Source: Rhodobacter sp. (lineage in GTDB: Bacteria; Pseudomonadota; Alphaproteobacteria; Rhodobacterales; Rhodobacteraceae). Taken from it: a stretch of 11,800 nt of DNA. The notes below the pieces were generated by a model. The model saw only the letters and a program-made list of their open reading frames with translations, did no database searches and was not told the DNA's origin. Both the position numbers and the translations under genes were made by a program. Shown one piece after another: positions 1 through 6,765 of the stretch; position 1 is the first letter of the stretch, and every line of letters starts with the position of its first letter. The stretch spans positions 1 through 11,800 of the forward strand of contig DPZQ01000148.1 in the NCBI GenBank assembly GCA_003536295.1, read 5' to 3'.

Positions 1-1527
1 CATCGCAATATCGTCAACACCCATTTCTGCCATGATTTGGGCCGCAACTGACACTTGCCCGACCCCACCATCAATCAACAATAGATCGGGCCACATATCC
101 GACTTACGCTCTGGGTCCTCTTTAAGTAGCCGGTCAAACCTACGCGACAGCACTTCTTTCATCATACCAAAATCGTCAGAATTTGCACCTGCATCAGATT
201 TAATGTTAAATTTGCGGTATTGGCTTTTCAAAAATCCCTCGGCTCCAGCCACGATCATACCGCCAACAGCATTGGTGCCGCTGATATGGCTGTTATCATA
301 GACCTCAATCCGTGCGGGAGGACCATCAAGATCAAAGGCCTCAGCCAGATTTTGCAAGAGCACGTTTTGCGTGGCAGATTCTGACATTTTTCGCGCCAAA
401 CTTTCGCGCGCATTGCGGGCTGCATTTTCTACCAAATCGGCCTTTTCGCCACGTTTGGGGGTGATAATTTCGACTTTTCGGCCCAACCGCTGTGACAATA
501 GAGATGTGACCAGATCTTCATTTTCAACCTGATGTGACATGATCAAAAGGCGCGGCGGCTCTTTGCTATCATAAAATTGCGCAACAAAACCTTCTAAAAT
601 CTCGCCCTCTTCTGCCCCTGCTCCTGTTTTGGGGTAAAAATCGCGATTACCCCAGCTTTGATGAGCACGAATGAAAAATACCTGTACGCAGGCTTGGCCA
701 TTTTCCAAATGCAGCGCGATGACATCGGCTTCTTCCACGCCAGCGGGGTTGATGGTTTGCGCCGATTGCACCTGTGTTAGCGCCTTGATACGGTCACGCA
801 ACGCTGCAGCGCGCTCAAACTCTAATGCTTGAGACGCTTCGCCCATAGCGCGGGCCAAATCAACCTGAACCGAAGTAGACTTGCCTTGCAAAAATCGCAT
901 GGCATCAGCCACAAGCCGGGCATAATCAGGATCACTGATCCGCCCAACACAAGGGCCAGCGCACCGTTTGATTTGGTAAAGAAGACACGGGCGGGTACGG
1001 CTGTGAAATATAGCGTCTGAGCAGGTACGCAACAGAAACACCCTTTGCAATTGATTGAGCGTGCGCGTAACCGCCCCCGCACTGGCAAAGGGGCCGAAAT
1101 AATTGCCTTTTTCAGACCGCTTACCGCGATGTTTTTTAATTTGCGGAAAATCATGTTCGCTTGAGATCAAGATATTGGGAAAAGATTTATCGTCGCGCAG
1201 CAACACATTATAGCGGGGCTTTAGCTGTTTGATTAGATTTTGCTCTAACAGCAGGGCCTCGGTTTCAGTTTTGGTGGTCAAAAACATCATCGAAGCAGTT
1301 TCCGAAATCATCCGCGCAATCCGGGCAGTGTGGCCCGTCATGCGCGCATAATTGGACACCCGCACCCGCAGATTGCGCGCTTTGCCCACATAAAGCACTT
1401 CTGAGGCCTCGTTTAGCATGCGATAAACCCCAGGCGAGGTGTCAAGCGTTTTCAAATAGGCATGAATAACCTCGGCCCCTTTAGGGGTAGAGATTTCAGT
1501 ATTTAAAGGCTCGGCTGGTGACCTCAC
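1..1527 (-). CDS. uvrC: UvrABC excinuclease subunit C, 3'-truncated by window edge
   Basis: UvrC makes both incisions around a DNA lesion in nucleotide excision repair, recruited by UvrB. The reading frame is open from 1527 to the window edge, giving 509 codons; the family is about 600-630 residues, so the end of the RNase H-like nuclease and the C-terminal helix-hairpin-helix lie outside. Visible parts: GIY-YIG nuclease with GVY at 33-35 and YVGKARNL at 46-53; four cysteines C169, C181, C189 and C193, with the 12-8-4 spacing of the Fe-S ligands of E. coli UvrC; a UVR (UvrB-binding) segment near 205-245; and the start of the second nuclease domain with YDNSH, whose D411 is the expected first catalytic carboxylate. 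An in-frame TGA at 1539-1537 limits the start, and GTG at 1527 is the only usual start codon before the GIY-YIG domain. No strong Shine-Dalgarno precedes it, so the exact start is less certain than the identity. Confidence 0.96.
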   Translation of the reverse strand, partial: MRSPAEPLNTEISTPKGAEVIHAYLKTLDTSPGVYRMLNEASEVLYVGKARNLRVRVSNYARMTGHTARIARMISETASMMFLTTKTETEALLLEQNLIKQLKPRYNVLLRDDKSFPNILISSEHDFPQIKKHRGKRSEKGNYFGPFASAGAVTRTLNQLQRVFLLRTCSDAIFHSRTRPCLLYQIKRCAGPCVGRISDPDYARLVADAMRFLQGKSTSVQVDLARAMGEASQALEFERAAALRDRIKALTQVQSAQTINPAGVEEADVIALHLENGQACVQVFFIRAHQSWGNRDFYPKTGAGAEEGEILEGFVAQFYDSKEPPRLLIMSHQVENEDLVTSLLSQRLGRKVEIITPKRGEKADLVENAARNARESLARKMSESATQNVLLQNLAEAFDLDGPPARIEVYDNSHISGTNAVGGMIVAGAEGFLKSQYRKFNIKSDAGANSDDFGMMKEVLSRRFDRLLKEDPERKSDMWPDLLLIDGGVGQVSVAAQIMAEMGVDDIAM

Positions 1528-1604
1528 ATCAAACTTTCAACTGGGAGACGATTCTTAAAAATGGGCTTGGCCAGTTTAGTCGCCAAAGCAAGATAAAAAC
1601 TTTC

Positions 1605-1619
1605 CCCACTTTCTGTGGG
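1605..1619 (-). terminator. Possible weak terminator hairpin after the SDR operon
   Basis: CCCAC at 1605-1609 pairs with GTGGG at 1615-1619 across a five-base loop. On the minus strand the hairpin is followed by GAAAGTTTTT, a short interrupted T-run. The 5-bp stem is short and lies about 220 bases past the SDR stop, so it could equally be a chance hairpin or part of the DnaA-box-like cluster, since its right arm overlaps TGTGGGTAA. Confidence 0.22.
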
Positions 1620-1625
1620 TAAGTC

Positions 1626-1811
1626 AGTGGACAACCTTATTGACACGACGAAAACTCCTTGTTTCTTTGGGCCTTGGTCCTATCGCCTAATTTTTAGGCA
1701 AATTTTTAAGTAATTGTTTTTAATGTAAAATTTATTTAAATATGGACAAACTATTGAAATTCAACAAAAATTAATGCGCTTTTGCAACATAAACGTGGCA
1801 AAGTGGACAAC
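1626..1811. repeat. Short direct repeat AGTGGACAAC, two copies
   Basis: AGTGGACAAC occurs at 1626-1635 and again at 1802-1811, with the related TATGGACAAA at 1741-1750 between them. The complement TTGTCCACT resembles a degenerate DnaA box. A further GTTGTCCAC in opposite orientation lies at 1877-1885 inside the end of the SDR gene, where it encodes part of a conserved DGGQH motif and so has an independent explanation. Confidence 0.4.
1685..1699. repeat. Inverted repeat GCCTAA-TTT-TTAGGC in the AT-rich core
   Basis: GCCTAA at 1685-1690 and TTAGGC at 1694-1699 form a perfect 6-bp stem with a three-base loop, followed on the plus strand by AAATTTTTAAG. No plus-strand gene ends just before it, so a terminator role is doubtful. 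An operator or an origin-associated structure is as likely. Confidence 0.3.
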
Positions 1812-1836
1812 TTTCAGCGTCAATCCAGGCTTTCGT

Positions 1837-2619
1837 CTATTCAACTCCCAAAATATCAGGCGTTTTCCATCCTAAATGTTGTCCACCATCGACGCAAATC
1901 AGTTGCCCTGTTACGCTTGGCGCATCTAAAAAATAGCCCAAAGCAGCGGTAATATCGGCAGGGTTTGCGCCGCGCCCCAAAACGGTGGCTGCGCGCTGGC
2001 GCTCAAAATGCTGGGTGCTTTGGCGCGCCCCTTGTAAAGTTGGGCCCGGGCCTATGGCATTGACGCGAATATCAGGGGCCAAGGCTTGCGCTGAAGTTTG
2101 GGTCAGGGCCCATAGCCCCATTTTGGCCAAACTATAGGTCATAAATTCAGGCGTCAGCTTACGCACCCGTTGATCTATCATATTGACGACCATCCCCTGA
2201 GACACAGGTTCACCCGCAAGGTCAACTATGGTTTTTGGCGCTTGGGCGGCAAAGGCTTGGGTCAAGACAAAGGGCGCGCGAAGGTTTGATTCCATATGGC
2301 GATCCCAGCTTTGGCGGGTAGCGCTGGTCAAACTATCATATTCAAAGATTGAGGCGTTATTCACTAAAAGTGTCAAAGGCCCACCCAAAGCTTCTACCAC
2401 GCGAGGCAAAAGCGATTGGGTTTGCTCCTCATGAATAAGGTCAGCTTGCAAGGCTACGGCCTTGCGCCCCATCTTTTGGATCTGTGCGACCAGCGCTGCG
2501 GCATCATCATGCGAACCCGCATAATGCACCGCTACATCAAAACCGCGCCCCGCCAGATAAAGCGCCATGGCACGACCAAGCCGATGCGCCGCTCCCGTTA
2601 CCAAAGCCTGCTGTTGCAT
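1837..2619 (-). CDS. SDR oxidoreductase of the pteridine reductase (PTR1/FolM-like) type
   Basis: A 260-residue cytoplasmic NADPH-dependent short-chain reductase. TGAAHRLG at 8-15 is the nucleotide-binding turn, with the TGxxxRxG form of pterin reductases. NNAS at 87-90 followed by IF, the catalytic Y162 and K166 (YSLAK), GPGPTL near 199-204 and DGGQHLGW near the C-terminus also fit. In place of the usual catalytic serine 13 residues before the tyrosine there is D149, the Asp-Tyr-Lys arrangement of PTR1. The expected reaction is reduction of a dihydropterin or dihydrofolate-like substrate; this is inferred from family. ATG 2619 is chosen because it lies two bases after the stop of the preceding small gene and matches the usual N-terminus; a TTG at 2646 would extend into that gene. 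It is the last gene of a coupled peptidase, small protein, reductase unit. Confidence 0.88.
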   Translation of the reverse strand: MQQQALVTGAAHRLGRAMALYLAGRGFDVAVHYAGSHDDAAALVAQIQKMGRKAVALQADLIHEEQTQSLLPRVVEALGGPLTLLVNNASIFEYDSLTSATRQSWDRHMESNLRAPFVLTQAFAAQAPKTIVDLAGEPVSQGMVVNMIDQRVRKLTPEFMTYSLAKMGLWALTQTSAQALAPDIRVNAIGPGPTLQGARQSTQHFERQRAATVLGRGANPADITAALGYFLDAPSVTGQLICVDGGQHLGWKTPDILGVE

Positions 2620-2621
2620 CT

Positions 2622-2810
2622 CTATTCTTTCGTGCTGGGGCCACAATTGCAGCCCGTTTTACCAATGATATACCCCCCACATTTGGGGCAAGTCTTTGGT
2701 TTGGAAAGGGTGCTTTTTGGCCTCTTGGGTAGGCTTGGAAAACGTAATTTGCCAAACATCGCCATAACGCCCATGGCAATAAGAAAAAGCGTGATTATTT
2801 TTAACATCAT
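2622..2810 (-). CDS. Small membrane-anchored protein with a zinc-ribbon-like cysteine motif
   Basis: A 62-residue protein of unknown function (61 if the second ATG at 2807 is used). Residues about 3-19 are a hydrophobic segment able to span the membrane. A basic, proline- and serine-rich linker follows, then a CPKCGG...CNCG tail whose four cysteines could bind zinc. Its ATG at 2810 overlaps the last base of the peptidase stop codon (TAATG), and its TAG ends two bases before the SDR start, so the three genes are probably translationally coupled. I recall similar short proteins in other Rhodobacteraceae, but no assigned role. Spacing, composition and the motif argue that it is real, although it lies between larger genes and has antisense open frames over it. 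Confidence 0.75.
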   Translation of the reverse strand: MMLKIITLFLIAMGVMAMFGKLRFPSLPKRPKSTLSKPKTCPKCGGYIIGKTGCNCGPSTKE

Positions 2811-3610
2811 TATAGGCCAAACCTTGCCCAAAGGGCGCGTTGTTCCAACTCTGCCATCACCGAAGACAGGGCCCGCGCCCCAAGCCGAGACATGAGTGAG
2901 CGTTTTTGCCCCATAGGCACCAAGCGCACCTTATGACCGTATAGCTCTTTAAGTTTGGGTACCACATGACCCAAGCCATCAACGAGCCCCATCTCAACCG
3001 CTTTTTGGCCAACCCAAATATCAGCATTAAAAAGATCGGCCTTCGCCAAACGCCCCGCACGGCGGCGTTTCACATGTTCAATAAAAGCTTGGTGTATTGG
3101 CTCTTGCAAAGCTTTAATTTTGACCTCATCCGCTGGGTTTTTGGGTAAAAACGGGTCTCCAAAGCTTTTTGACGTGCCCGCTGTATAAACGCGCCGCTCA
3201 ATCCCGTGGCGCTCCATCAGCTCATTAAAGCCAAAACCTTGCGAGATAACGCCGATCGACCCGATGATCGAGCTGGCATCCACATATATATCATCGCCCG
3301 CAACCGCCAACCAATAGCCCCCCGATGCCGCAACATCTTCGACAAAGCAATGCACGGGGATTTTCTTCTCGTCAGCCAAGCGGCGAATACGCGCCGCTAT
3401 CAAGCTGCTTTGTACAGGCGATCCGCCCGGTGAGTTAATCACCAAAGCCACCGCAGCGGGCGTGCCGCGCGTAAAGGCGCGCTCGATCAAAGGGGCCAGA
3501 CCAGCATCAGTTAGGCCAGACGAAAAGCGACCGGCGCCACCAATAACGCCACTTAAGCGCAAGATCGGCACAAGGGGAGGCTTTTTTAGGAAAGGGATTT
3601 TTATCTTCAT
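2810..3610 (-). CDS. S49 family serine peptidase (SohB / short SppA-like)
   Basis: A 266-residue member of peptidase family S49, which cleaves membrane-embedded peptides such as remnant signal peptides using a Ser-Lys dyad. INSPGGS at 59-64 is the oxyanion-loop region, ASGGYW carries the probable nucleophile S96, and TSKSFGDPF carries the probable general base K148. The 52-residue Ser-Lys spacing equals that of E. coli SohB (S178/K230). It has a single S49 domain, as in SohB, not the tandem domains of E. coli SppA. There is no obvious N-terminal membrane helix: the N-terminus is basic (KIKIPFLKKP), so it may be peripheral or cytoplasmic. ATG 3610 starts it, with no strong Shine-Dalgarno seen. 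It is the first gene of the unit that continues with the small cysteine-motif protein and the SDR, and its upstream region is shared with the divergent LysR gene. Confidence 0.92.
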   Translation of the reverse strand: MKIKIPFLKKPPLVPILRLSGVIGGAGRFSSGLTDAGLAPLIERAFTRGTPAAVALVINSPGGSPVQSSLIAARIRRLADEKKIPVHCFVEDVAASGGYWLAVAGDDIYVDASSIIGSIGVISQGFGFNELMERHGIERRVYTAGTSKSFGDPFLPKNPADEVKIKALQEPIHQAFIEHVKRRRAGRLAKADLFNADIWVGQKAVEMGLVDGLGHVVPKLKELYGHKVRLVPMGQKRSLMSRLGARALSSVMAELEQRALWARFGL

Positions 3611-3709
3611 AAGTGAAACTTAAGCATTACCCGTGCTTTGAACAAGTTAAACCACCAGTGCATTGTCAGATTTCTTGCCTAATTTGACCTTTTCTGAAAG
3701 AACAGGCAC
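3611..3709. promoter_or_regulatory. Divergent promoter region between S49 peptidase and LysR genes
   Basis: Ninety-nine bases separate the divergent starts. LysR regulators commonly bind such a shared gap and control themselves and the divergent gene, so this is the natural place for its operator. Several T-N11-A matches exist, but that pattern is too loose to single one out, and I found no convincing -35/-10 pair on either strand. Confidence 0.4.
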
Positions 3710-4600
3710 ATGATCGATAAGCTGGAAATGTTCATAGCCCTTGCACAAGAGCGTCACTTTGGCCGTGCGGCGAAGCTTTGCAATGTGGCACAGCCCTCGC
3801 TTTCCGCGGCCATCATGCAATTGGAAGAGCAGCTGGGTGTGCAATTAGTGTTTCGTGGTACTCGATTTCAAGGCCTAACTCCCGAAGGGGCCCGAGTTTT
3901 GGAATGGGCCCGCAGGATCGTGGGCGATGCTCGTACCATGCGCGATGAGATGCAGTCTTTGCGCAAGGGCCTGTCGGGCAATTTGCGTCTTGGCGTCATT
4001 CCCACCGCAATGCCGATTGTTTCAGACCTAACTTCGCCGTTTTTGTTCCAACATCCCAACGTAAAAGTCACTATCTTGGCCCGCTCAAGCGCTGAGATCA
4101 TGCAAGGGATTGAAGAGCTAACACTAGATTGCGGCATCACCTATCTTGATAATGAGCCCTTAGGCCGCGTCACCCAAGTGCCGCTTTATTCAGAATTTTA
4201 CTGCCTGTTTGTGGGTAAAAACCATCCGCTTGCGTGGGAAAAACATGTAACTTGGGCGGATCTCGCGGGGCTCAATCTTTGTTTGCTGACAGGTGATATG
4301 CAAAACCGCCGCATCATCAATCAACATCTGGCCGAAGCGGGGCTTGATGTGTTGCCCAACGTCGAATCAAACAGTACGATTGTTTTGATCACGCATGTAC
4401 TTACGGGAAAATGGGCAAGTATTTTACCTCGAAAGTTGGCAGACTTGTTTTCAGACAGCGGGACGGCTTGCGCTATTCCCATTATTGCCCCCGAGGCCGA
4501 GCATCTGGTGGGCCTGATCGCTGCACATCGTGAACCCCACACGCCTTTGATCGCAAAGCTGTTGGATGCGGCGCGCAAATTGGGCCGCGTCAAACTCTAA
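3710..4600 (+). CDS. LysR-family transcriptional regulator, formate-dehydrogenase-associated type
   Basis: A 296-residue LysR-type regulator. Residues 1-60 form the winged helix-turn-helix (HFGRAAKLCNVAQPSLSAAI is the recognition region), then a linker helix to about 90 and a two-lobed periplasmic-binding-like effector domain to the end. The effector domain has GITYLDNEPLGR, GDMQNRRIINQHLAEAG, GKWASILPR and HREPHTPL. I associate this sequence pattern with LysR genes beside NAD-dependent formate dehydrogenase operons in alphaproteobacteria; that is memory of the subfamily, not a search. No dehydrogenase subunit gene adjoins it here, but fdhD, mobA and mobB lie about 5 kb downstream. The ATG is preceded by AAAGAACAGGCAC, a weak ribosome site. 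The gene runs convergently into cysQ with only three bases between the stops. Target and effector are unknown. Confidence 0.88.
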   Translation: MIDKLEMFIALAQERHFGRAAKLCNVAQPSLSAAIMQLEEQLGVQLVFRGTRFQGLTPEGARVLEWARRIVGDARTMRDEMQSLRKGLSGNLRLGVIPTAMPIVSDLTSPFLFQHPNVKVTILARSSAEIMQGIEELTLDCGITYLDNEPLGRVTQVPLYSEFYCLFVGKNHPLAWEKHVTWADLAGLNLCLLTGDMQNRRIINQHLAEAGLDVLPNVESNSTIVLITHVLTGKWASILPRKLADLFSDSGTACAIPIIAPEAEHLVGLIAAHREPHTPLIAKLLDAARKLGRVKL

Positions 4601-4603
4601 GCA

Positions 4604-5371
4604 CTACATCCGCGCGCGCAGCTTGTCGTGCAAAGCCCCAGGGGCAGCCAAAACACCATAACTGTGCGGTGGGTATTTATTAAAATGCAAGGTCTCGCCT
4701 CGTACGTCACTGACCCTTGCGCCTGCGCAAGTAGCAATCAAAGATCCCGCGGCTACGTCCCATTCATTAATATTACCAAAGGCCACCATCGCATCGTGGC
4801 GCCCCTCAGCCACTAGGCATAAGCGATACGCGATAGACGAGCGAAAGACACGTTCAGCCTCTGGGACACCCTTTGACCAGTGGCGCGAATCAAAGGCAGC
4901 CTTGTTGGCCAGGATCGCCGATCCAGCAATATCTTTTGTGCTGGCCACTGTAATCTCCGCACCATTTTTCATGGCAGGCCCACCCGCAAAAGCACTATAG
5001 AGCCGATTGAGCGCGGGCAGATATACAACCGCAGCGGTCGCCTGCCCCTGTCGCGCCACGGCCATTGAAATGGAAAAAGTGGTTTCACCAGCAATAAAAG
5101 CACGAGTGCCATCGATCGGGTCGATGATGAAAATACAGTCATCGCCTAGTCGATCGGATTTATCGTCTGTCTCCTCGGACAGCCATCCGTAACTTGGGCG
5201 CTCACGGCATAACACATCATGTAAATGGGTATTTACGGCTAAGTCCGCCTCACTTAACGGGCTTTGGTCGGCTTTGTGCCAGACCTGTGGGTCTAGCCGC
5301 CAAAAGCTCATAGCAATAACACCGGCAGACTGGGCCGCTTGGGTCAATAGTGTAAGATCATGCCCCTGCAA
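4604..5371 (-). CDS. cysQ: CysQ-like 3'(2'),5'-bisphosphate nucleotidase / inositol monophosphatase family
   Basis: A 255-residue Mg2+-dependent, lithium-sensitive phosphatase of the inositol monophosphatase superfamily. Metal-site motifs are all present: EAD at 41-43, WLSEE at 63-67, DPIDGT at 84-89 and WDVAAG at 204-209. In the CysQ branch the substrate is 3'-phosphoadenosine 5'-phosphate from sulfate assimilation; other members act on inositol or histidinol phosphate, so the exact substrate is inferred. The only start that keeps the conserved N-terminus is TTG at 5371, since an in-frame TGA lies two codons upstream. The start lies inside pmbA and overlaps it by 14 bases. An out-of-frame ATG at 5361 reads only MILHY before a stop and is not the start. 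The overlap suggests translation coupled to pmbA. Confidence 0.88.
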   Translation of the reverse strand: MQGHDLTLLTQAAQSAGVIAMSFWRLDPQVWHKADQSPLSEADLAVNTHLHDVLCRERPSYGWLSEETDDKSDRLGDDCIFIIDPIDGTRAFIAGETTFSISMAVARQGQATAAVVYLPALNRLYSAFAGGPAMKNGAEITVASTKDIAGSAILANKAAFDSRHWSKGVPEAERVFRSSIAYRLCLVAEGRHDAMVAFGNINEWDVAAGSLIATCAGARVSDVRGETLHFNKYPPHSYGVLAAPGALHDKLRARM

Positions 5372-6701
5372 GGGTCAACCCGTCGATCAAAAGGCTGGGC
5401 ACCCGCGTTGATAAATGTGCTCGCGTGTCATTACCTGCAACCATTTTGCCCAACATATCGCGTAGGTTCCCAGCCACCGTGCATTCATTAACCGCGTAGG
5501 TAATCTCACCATTTTCAACCCAAAATCCGGAGGCGCCACGCGAATAATCACCCGTATTTGGATTGATCGTCGACCCAATCATCGAAGTGACCAAAAGGCC
5601 TGTGCCCATCTGTGTCAGGAGATCATCTTGCGCCAAGTTCCCCACCGATAAATCAATATTTGAAGTCGAAGGCTGCGGCGCAGATGAGGTCGAGCGCGTC
5701 GCACTTGCGGTGCTTTGCATACCAAGTTTGCGCGCATTTGCCAGATCAAGTGTCCAGCCCAGCAACACGCCATCTTGCACAATGAAACGCTTTTTTGTCG
5801 CCAATCCTTCTGCATCAAAGGGCCGCGACCCTGAGGTGCGGCGCCGTAGCGGATCTTCGACCACGTCCATGCCTTTAGGCAAGATTTGACGACCCAAATC
5901 TTGCAAAAGCCAGCTGCTACCGCGAGAAATCATCGCCCCGTTCACCGCCGAAAGCAAATGGCCAATCAATGAACTGGCGATGCGTTCATCAAATAAAACG
6001 GGGTAAAATCCGGTCTTAGGTTTGCGGGCGCCGCTGCGGGCCAATGCGCGGGCGGCGGCTTGGGCACCTACCTGCTCGGCATCTGGGACATCCGATTGAT
6101 AAATGCGCGCCTCGCCTGACCAGTCGCGTTCCATTTTGTTGCCTGCCCCCGTAAAAGCAACAGCCGAAATATAGCGCGTACTGCGCCCATATCCGCCCGA
6201 AAATCCGTTTGAGGCGGCAAGATAAACATGATTAGTGCTATAGCCAGCAGAGGCCTCGACCTGTGTTATATCGCCAGCAGCTAGTGCCGCCGCTTCGGCC
6301 CGGCGCGCGCCTTCTTGCAAGACGTCGGCTTGGGGTTCGGCGCTGTTATCATAAATCTCAAGCGCTGCCAGATCCCATGTTCTGATTAGCTCTGACGGGT
6401 CGGCCAAACCTGCGTAGGGATCAATTGGCGCTTCTTTGGCCATTGCAACCGCGCGTTCAGCCACGTCGGCAATGGTGCGCTCTGAAATATCAGAGACGCT
6501 AACACAGGCATGACGCCCATCAATCAAAACCCGCAGCCCCAGTTCAATTTCTTCCGAGCGCTGCGCTTGCTCAAGCGCACCTTTGCGTAAAGAGATATCA
6601 ATCGAACGCCCATCAACCACAATCGCATCAGCCGCCTGCGCGCCTGCAGTTTTGGCGGCATCAAGAAGGGCTTGGGCTAGGGATTGCAATTTTTGGGTCA
6701 T
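5358..6701 (-). CDS. pmbA: TldE/PmbA, partner subunit of the TldD/E protease
   Basis: A 447-residue TldD/PmbA family protein. In E. coli, TldD and TldE (PmbA) form a metalloprotease that matures microcin B17 and degrades the CcdA antitoxin. TldD carries the HExxxH zinc motif and TldE does not. No such motif is present here, which assigns it to the TldE side. The conserved C-terminal block with NPNTGDYSRGASGFWVENG and the following TVAGNLRDM is intact. ATG 6701 is chosen because GAAAGG sits seven bases before it; a TTG at 6716 would place the start inside that ribosome site. It follows the DUF2125 gene by 64 bases on the same strand and overlaps cysQ by 14. tldD is not in the window, as is common. 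Confidence 0.94.
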   Translation of the reverse strand: MTQKLQSLAQALLDAAKTAGAQAADAIVVDGRSIDISLRKGALEQAQRSEEIELGLRVLIDGRHACVSVSDISERTIADVAERAVAMAKEAPIDPYAGLADPSELIRTWDLAALEIYDNSAEPQADVLQEGARRAEAAALAAGDITQVEASAGYSTNHVYLAASNGFSGGYGRSTRYISAVAFTGAGNKMERDWSGEARIYQSDVPDAEQVGAQAAARALARSGARKPKTGFYPVLFDERIASSLIGHLLSAVNGAMISRGSSWLLQDLGRQILPKGMDVVEDPLRRRTSGSRPFDAEGLATKKRFIVQDGVLLGWTLDLANARKLGMQSTASATRSTSSAPQPSTSNIDLSVGNLAQDDLLTQMGTGLLVTSMIGSTINPNTGDYSRGASGFWVENGEITYAVNECTVAGNLRDMLGKMVAGNDTRAHLSTRVPSLLIDGLTLAGA

Positions 6702-6708
6702 AAAACAG

Positions 6709-6714
6709 CCTTTC
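6709..6714 (-). promoter_or_regulatory. Ribosome binding site of pmbA
   Basis: GAAAGG on the minus strand, seven bases before ATG 6701. It decides the start in favour of ATG 6701 over the upstream in-frame TTG at 6716. Confidence 0.7.
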
Positions 6715-6765
6715 AAAGCTCACACGTAGTCTGCCTAACAACTAAGGGCAAGGAGTGGTCTAACC

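Larger units (their letters stand above)
1528..1836. other. AT-rich intergenic region with DnaA-box-like words; possible origin or regulatory region
   Basis: This 309-base gap lies upstream of uvrC and downstream of the SDR gene, both on the minus strand. I find no convincing gene in it. It holds a very AT-rich core at about 1688-1743. TGTGGGTAA at 1614-1622 is the complement of TTACCCACA, 8 of 9 to the DnaA box TTATCCACA. TTATTGACA at 1637-1645 and the complements of 1626-1634, 1741-1749 and 1802-1810 (TTGTCCACT or TTGTCCATA) are each 7 of 9. Two hairpins lie at 1605-1619 and 1685-1699. It must also contain the uvrC promoter unless uvrC is read through from the SDR gene, but I could not place a convincing -35/-10 pair. 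The origin reading is inference; no replication gene adjoins it. Confidence 0.35.

Noticed and set aside
822..1154. 110-codon minus-strand open frame
   Set aside because: It lies in another frame within uvrC, whose frame is continuous from 1527 to 1 with conserved domains.
1..1419. ATG 1419 as uvrC start
   Set aside because: It would remove the GVY half of the GIY-YIG nuclease motif at residues 33-35.
1640..1668. TTGACA as a plus-strand promoter
   Set aside because: There is no -10-like sequence at suitable spacing and no plus-strand gene for 2 kb downstream.
2620..2646. TTG start at 2646 for the pterin-type SDR
   Set aside because: It would add nine residues overlapping the preceding small gene; ATG 2619 gives the normal N-terminus just before the TGAAHRLG loop.
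2416..2895. 159-codon plus-strand open frame
   Set aside because: It is antisense to the S49 peptidase, the small cysteine-motif gene and the SDR, all supported by family motifs and coupled starts; its translation shows no recognisable domain.
4598..4620. Terminator between convergent LysR and cysQ genes
   Set aside because: The stops are three bases apart and I found only GC-rich sequence without a clear stem and T-run.
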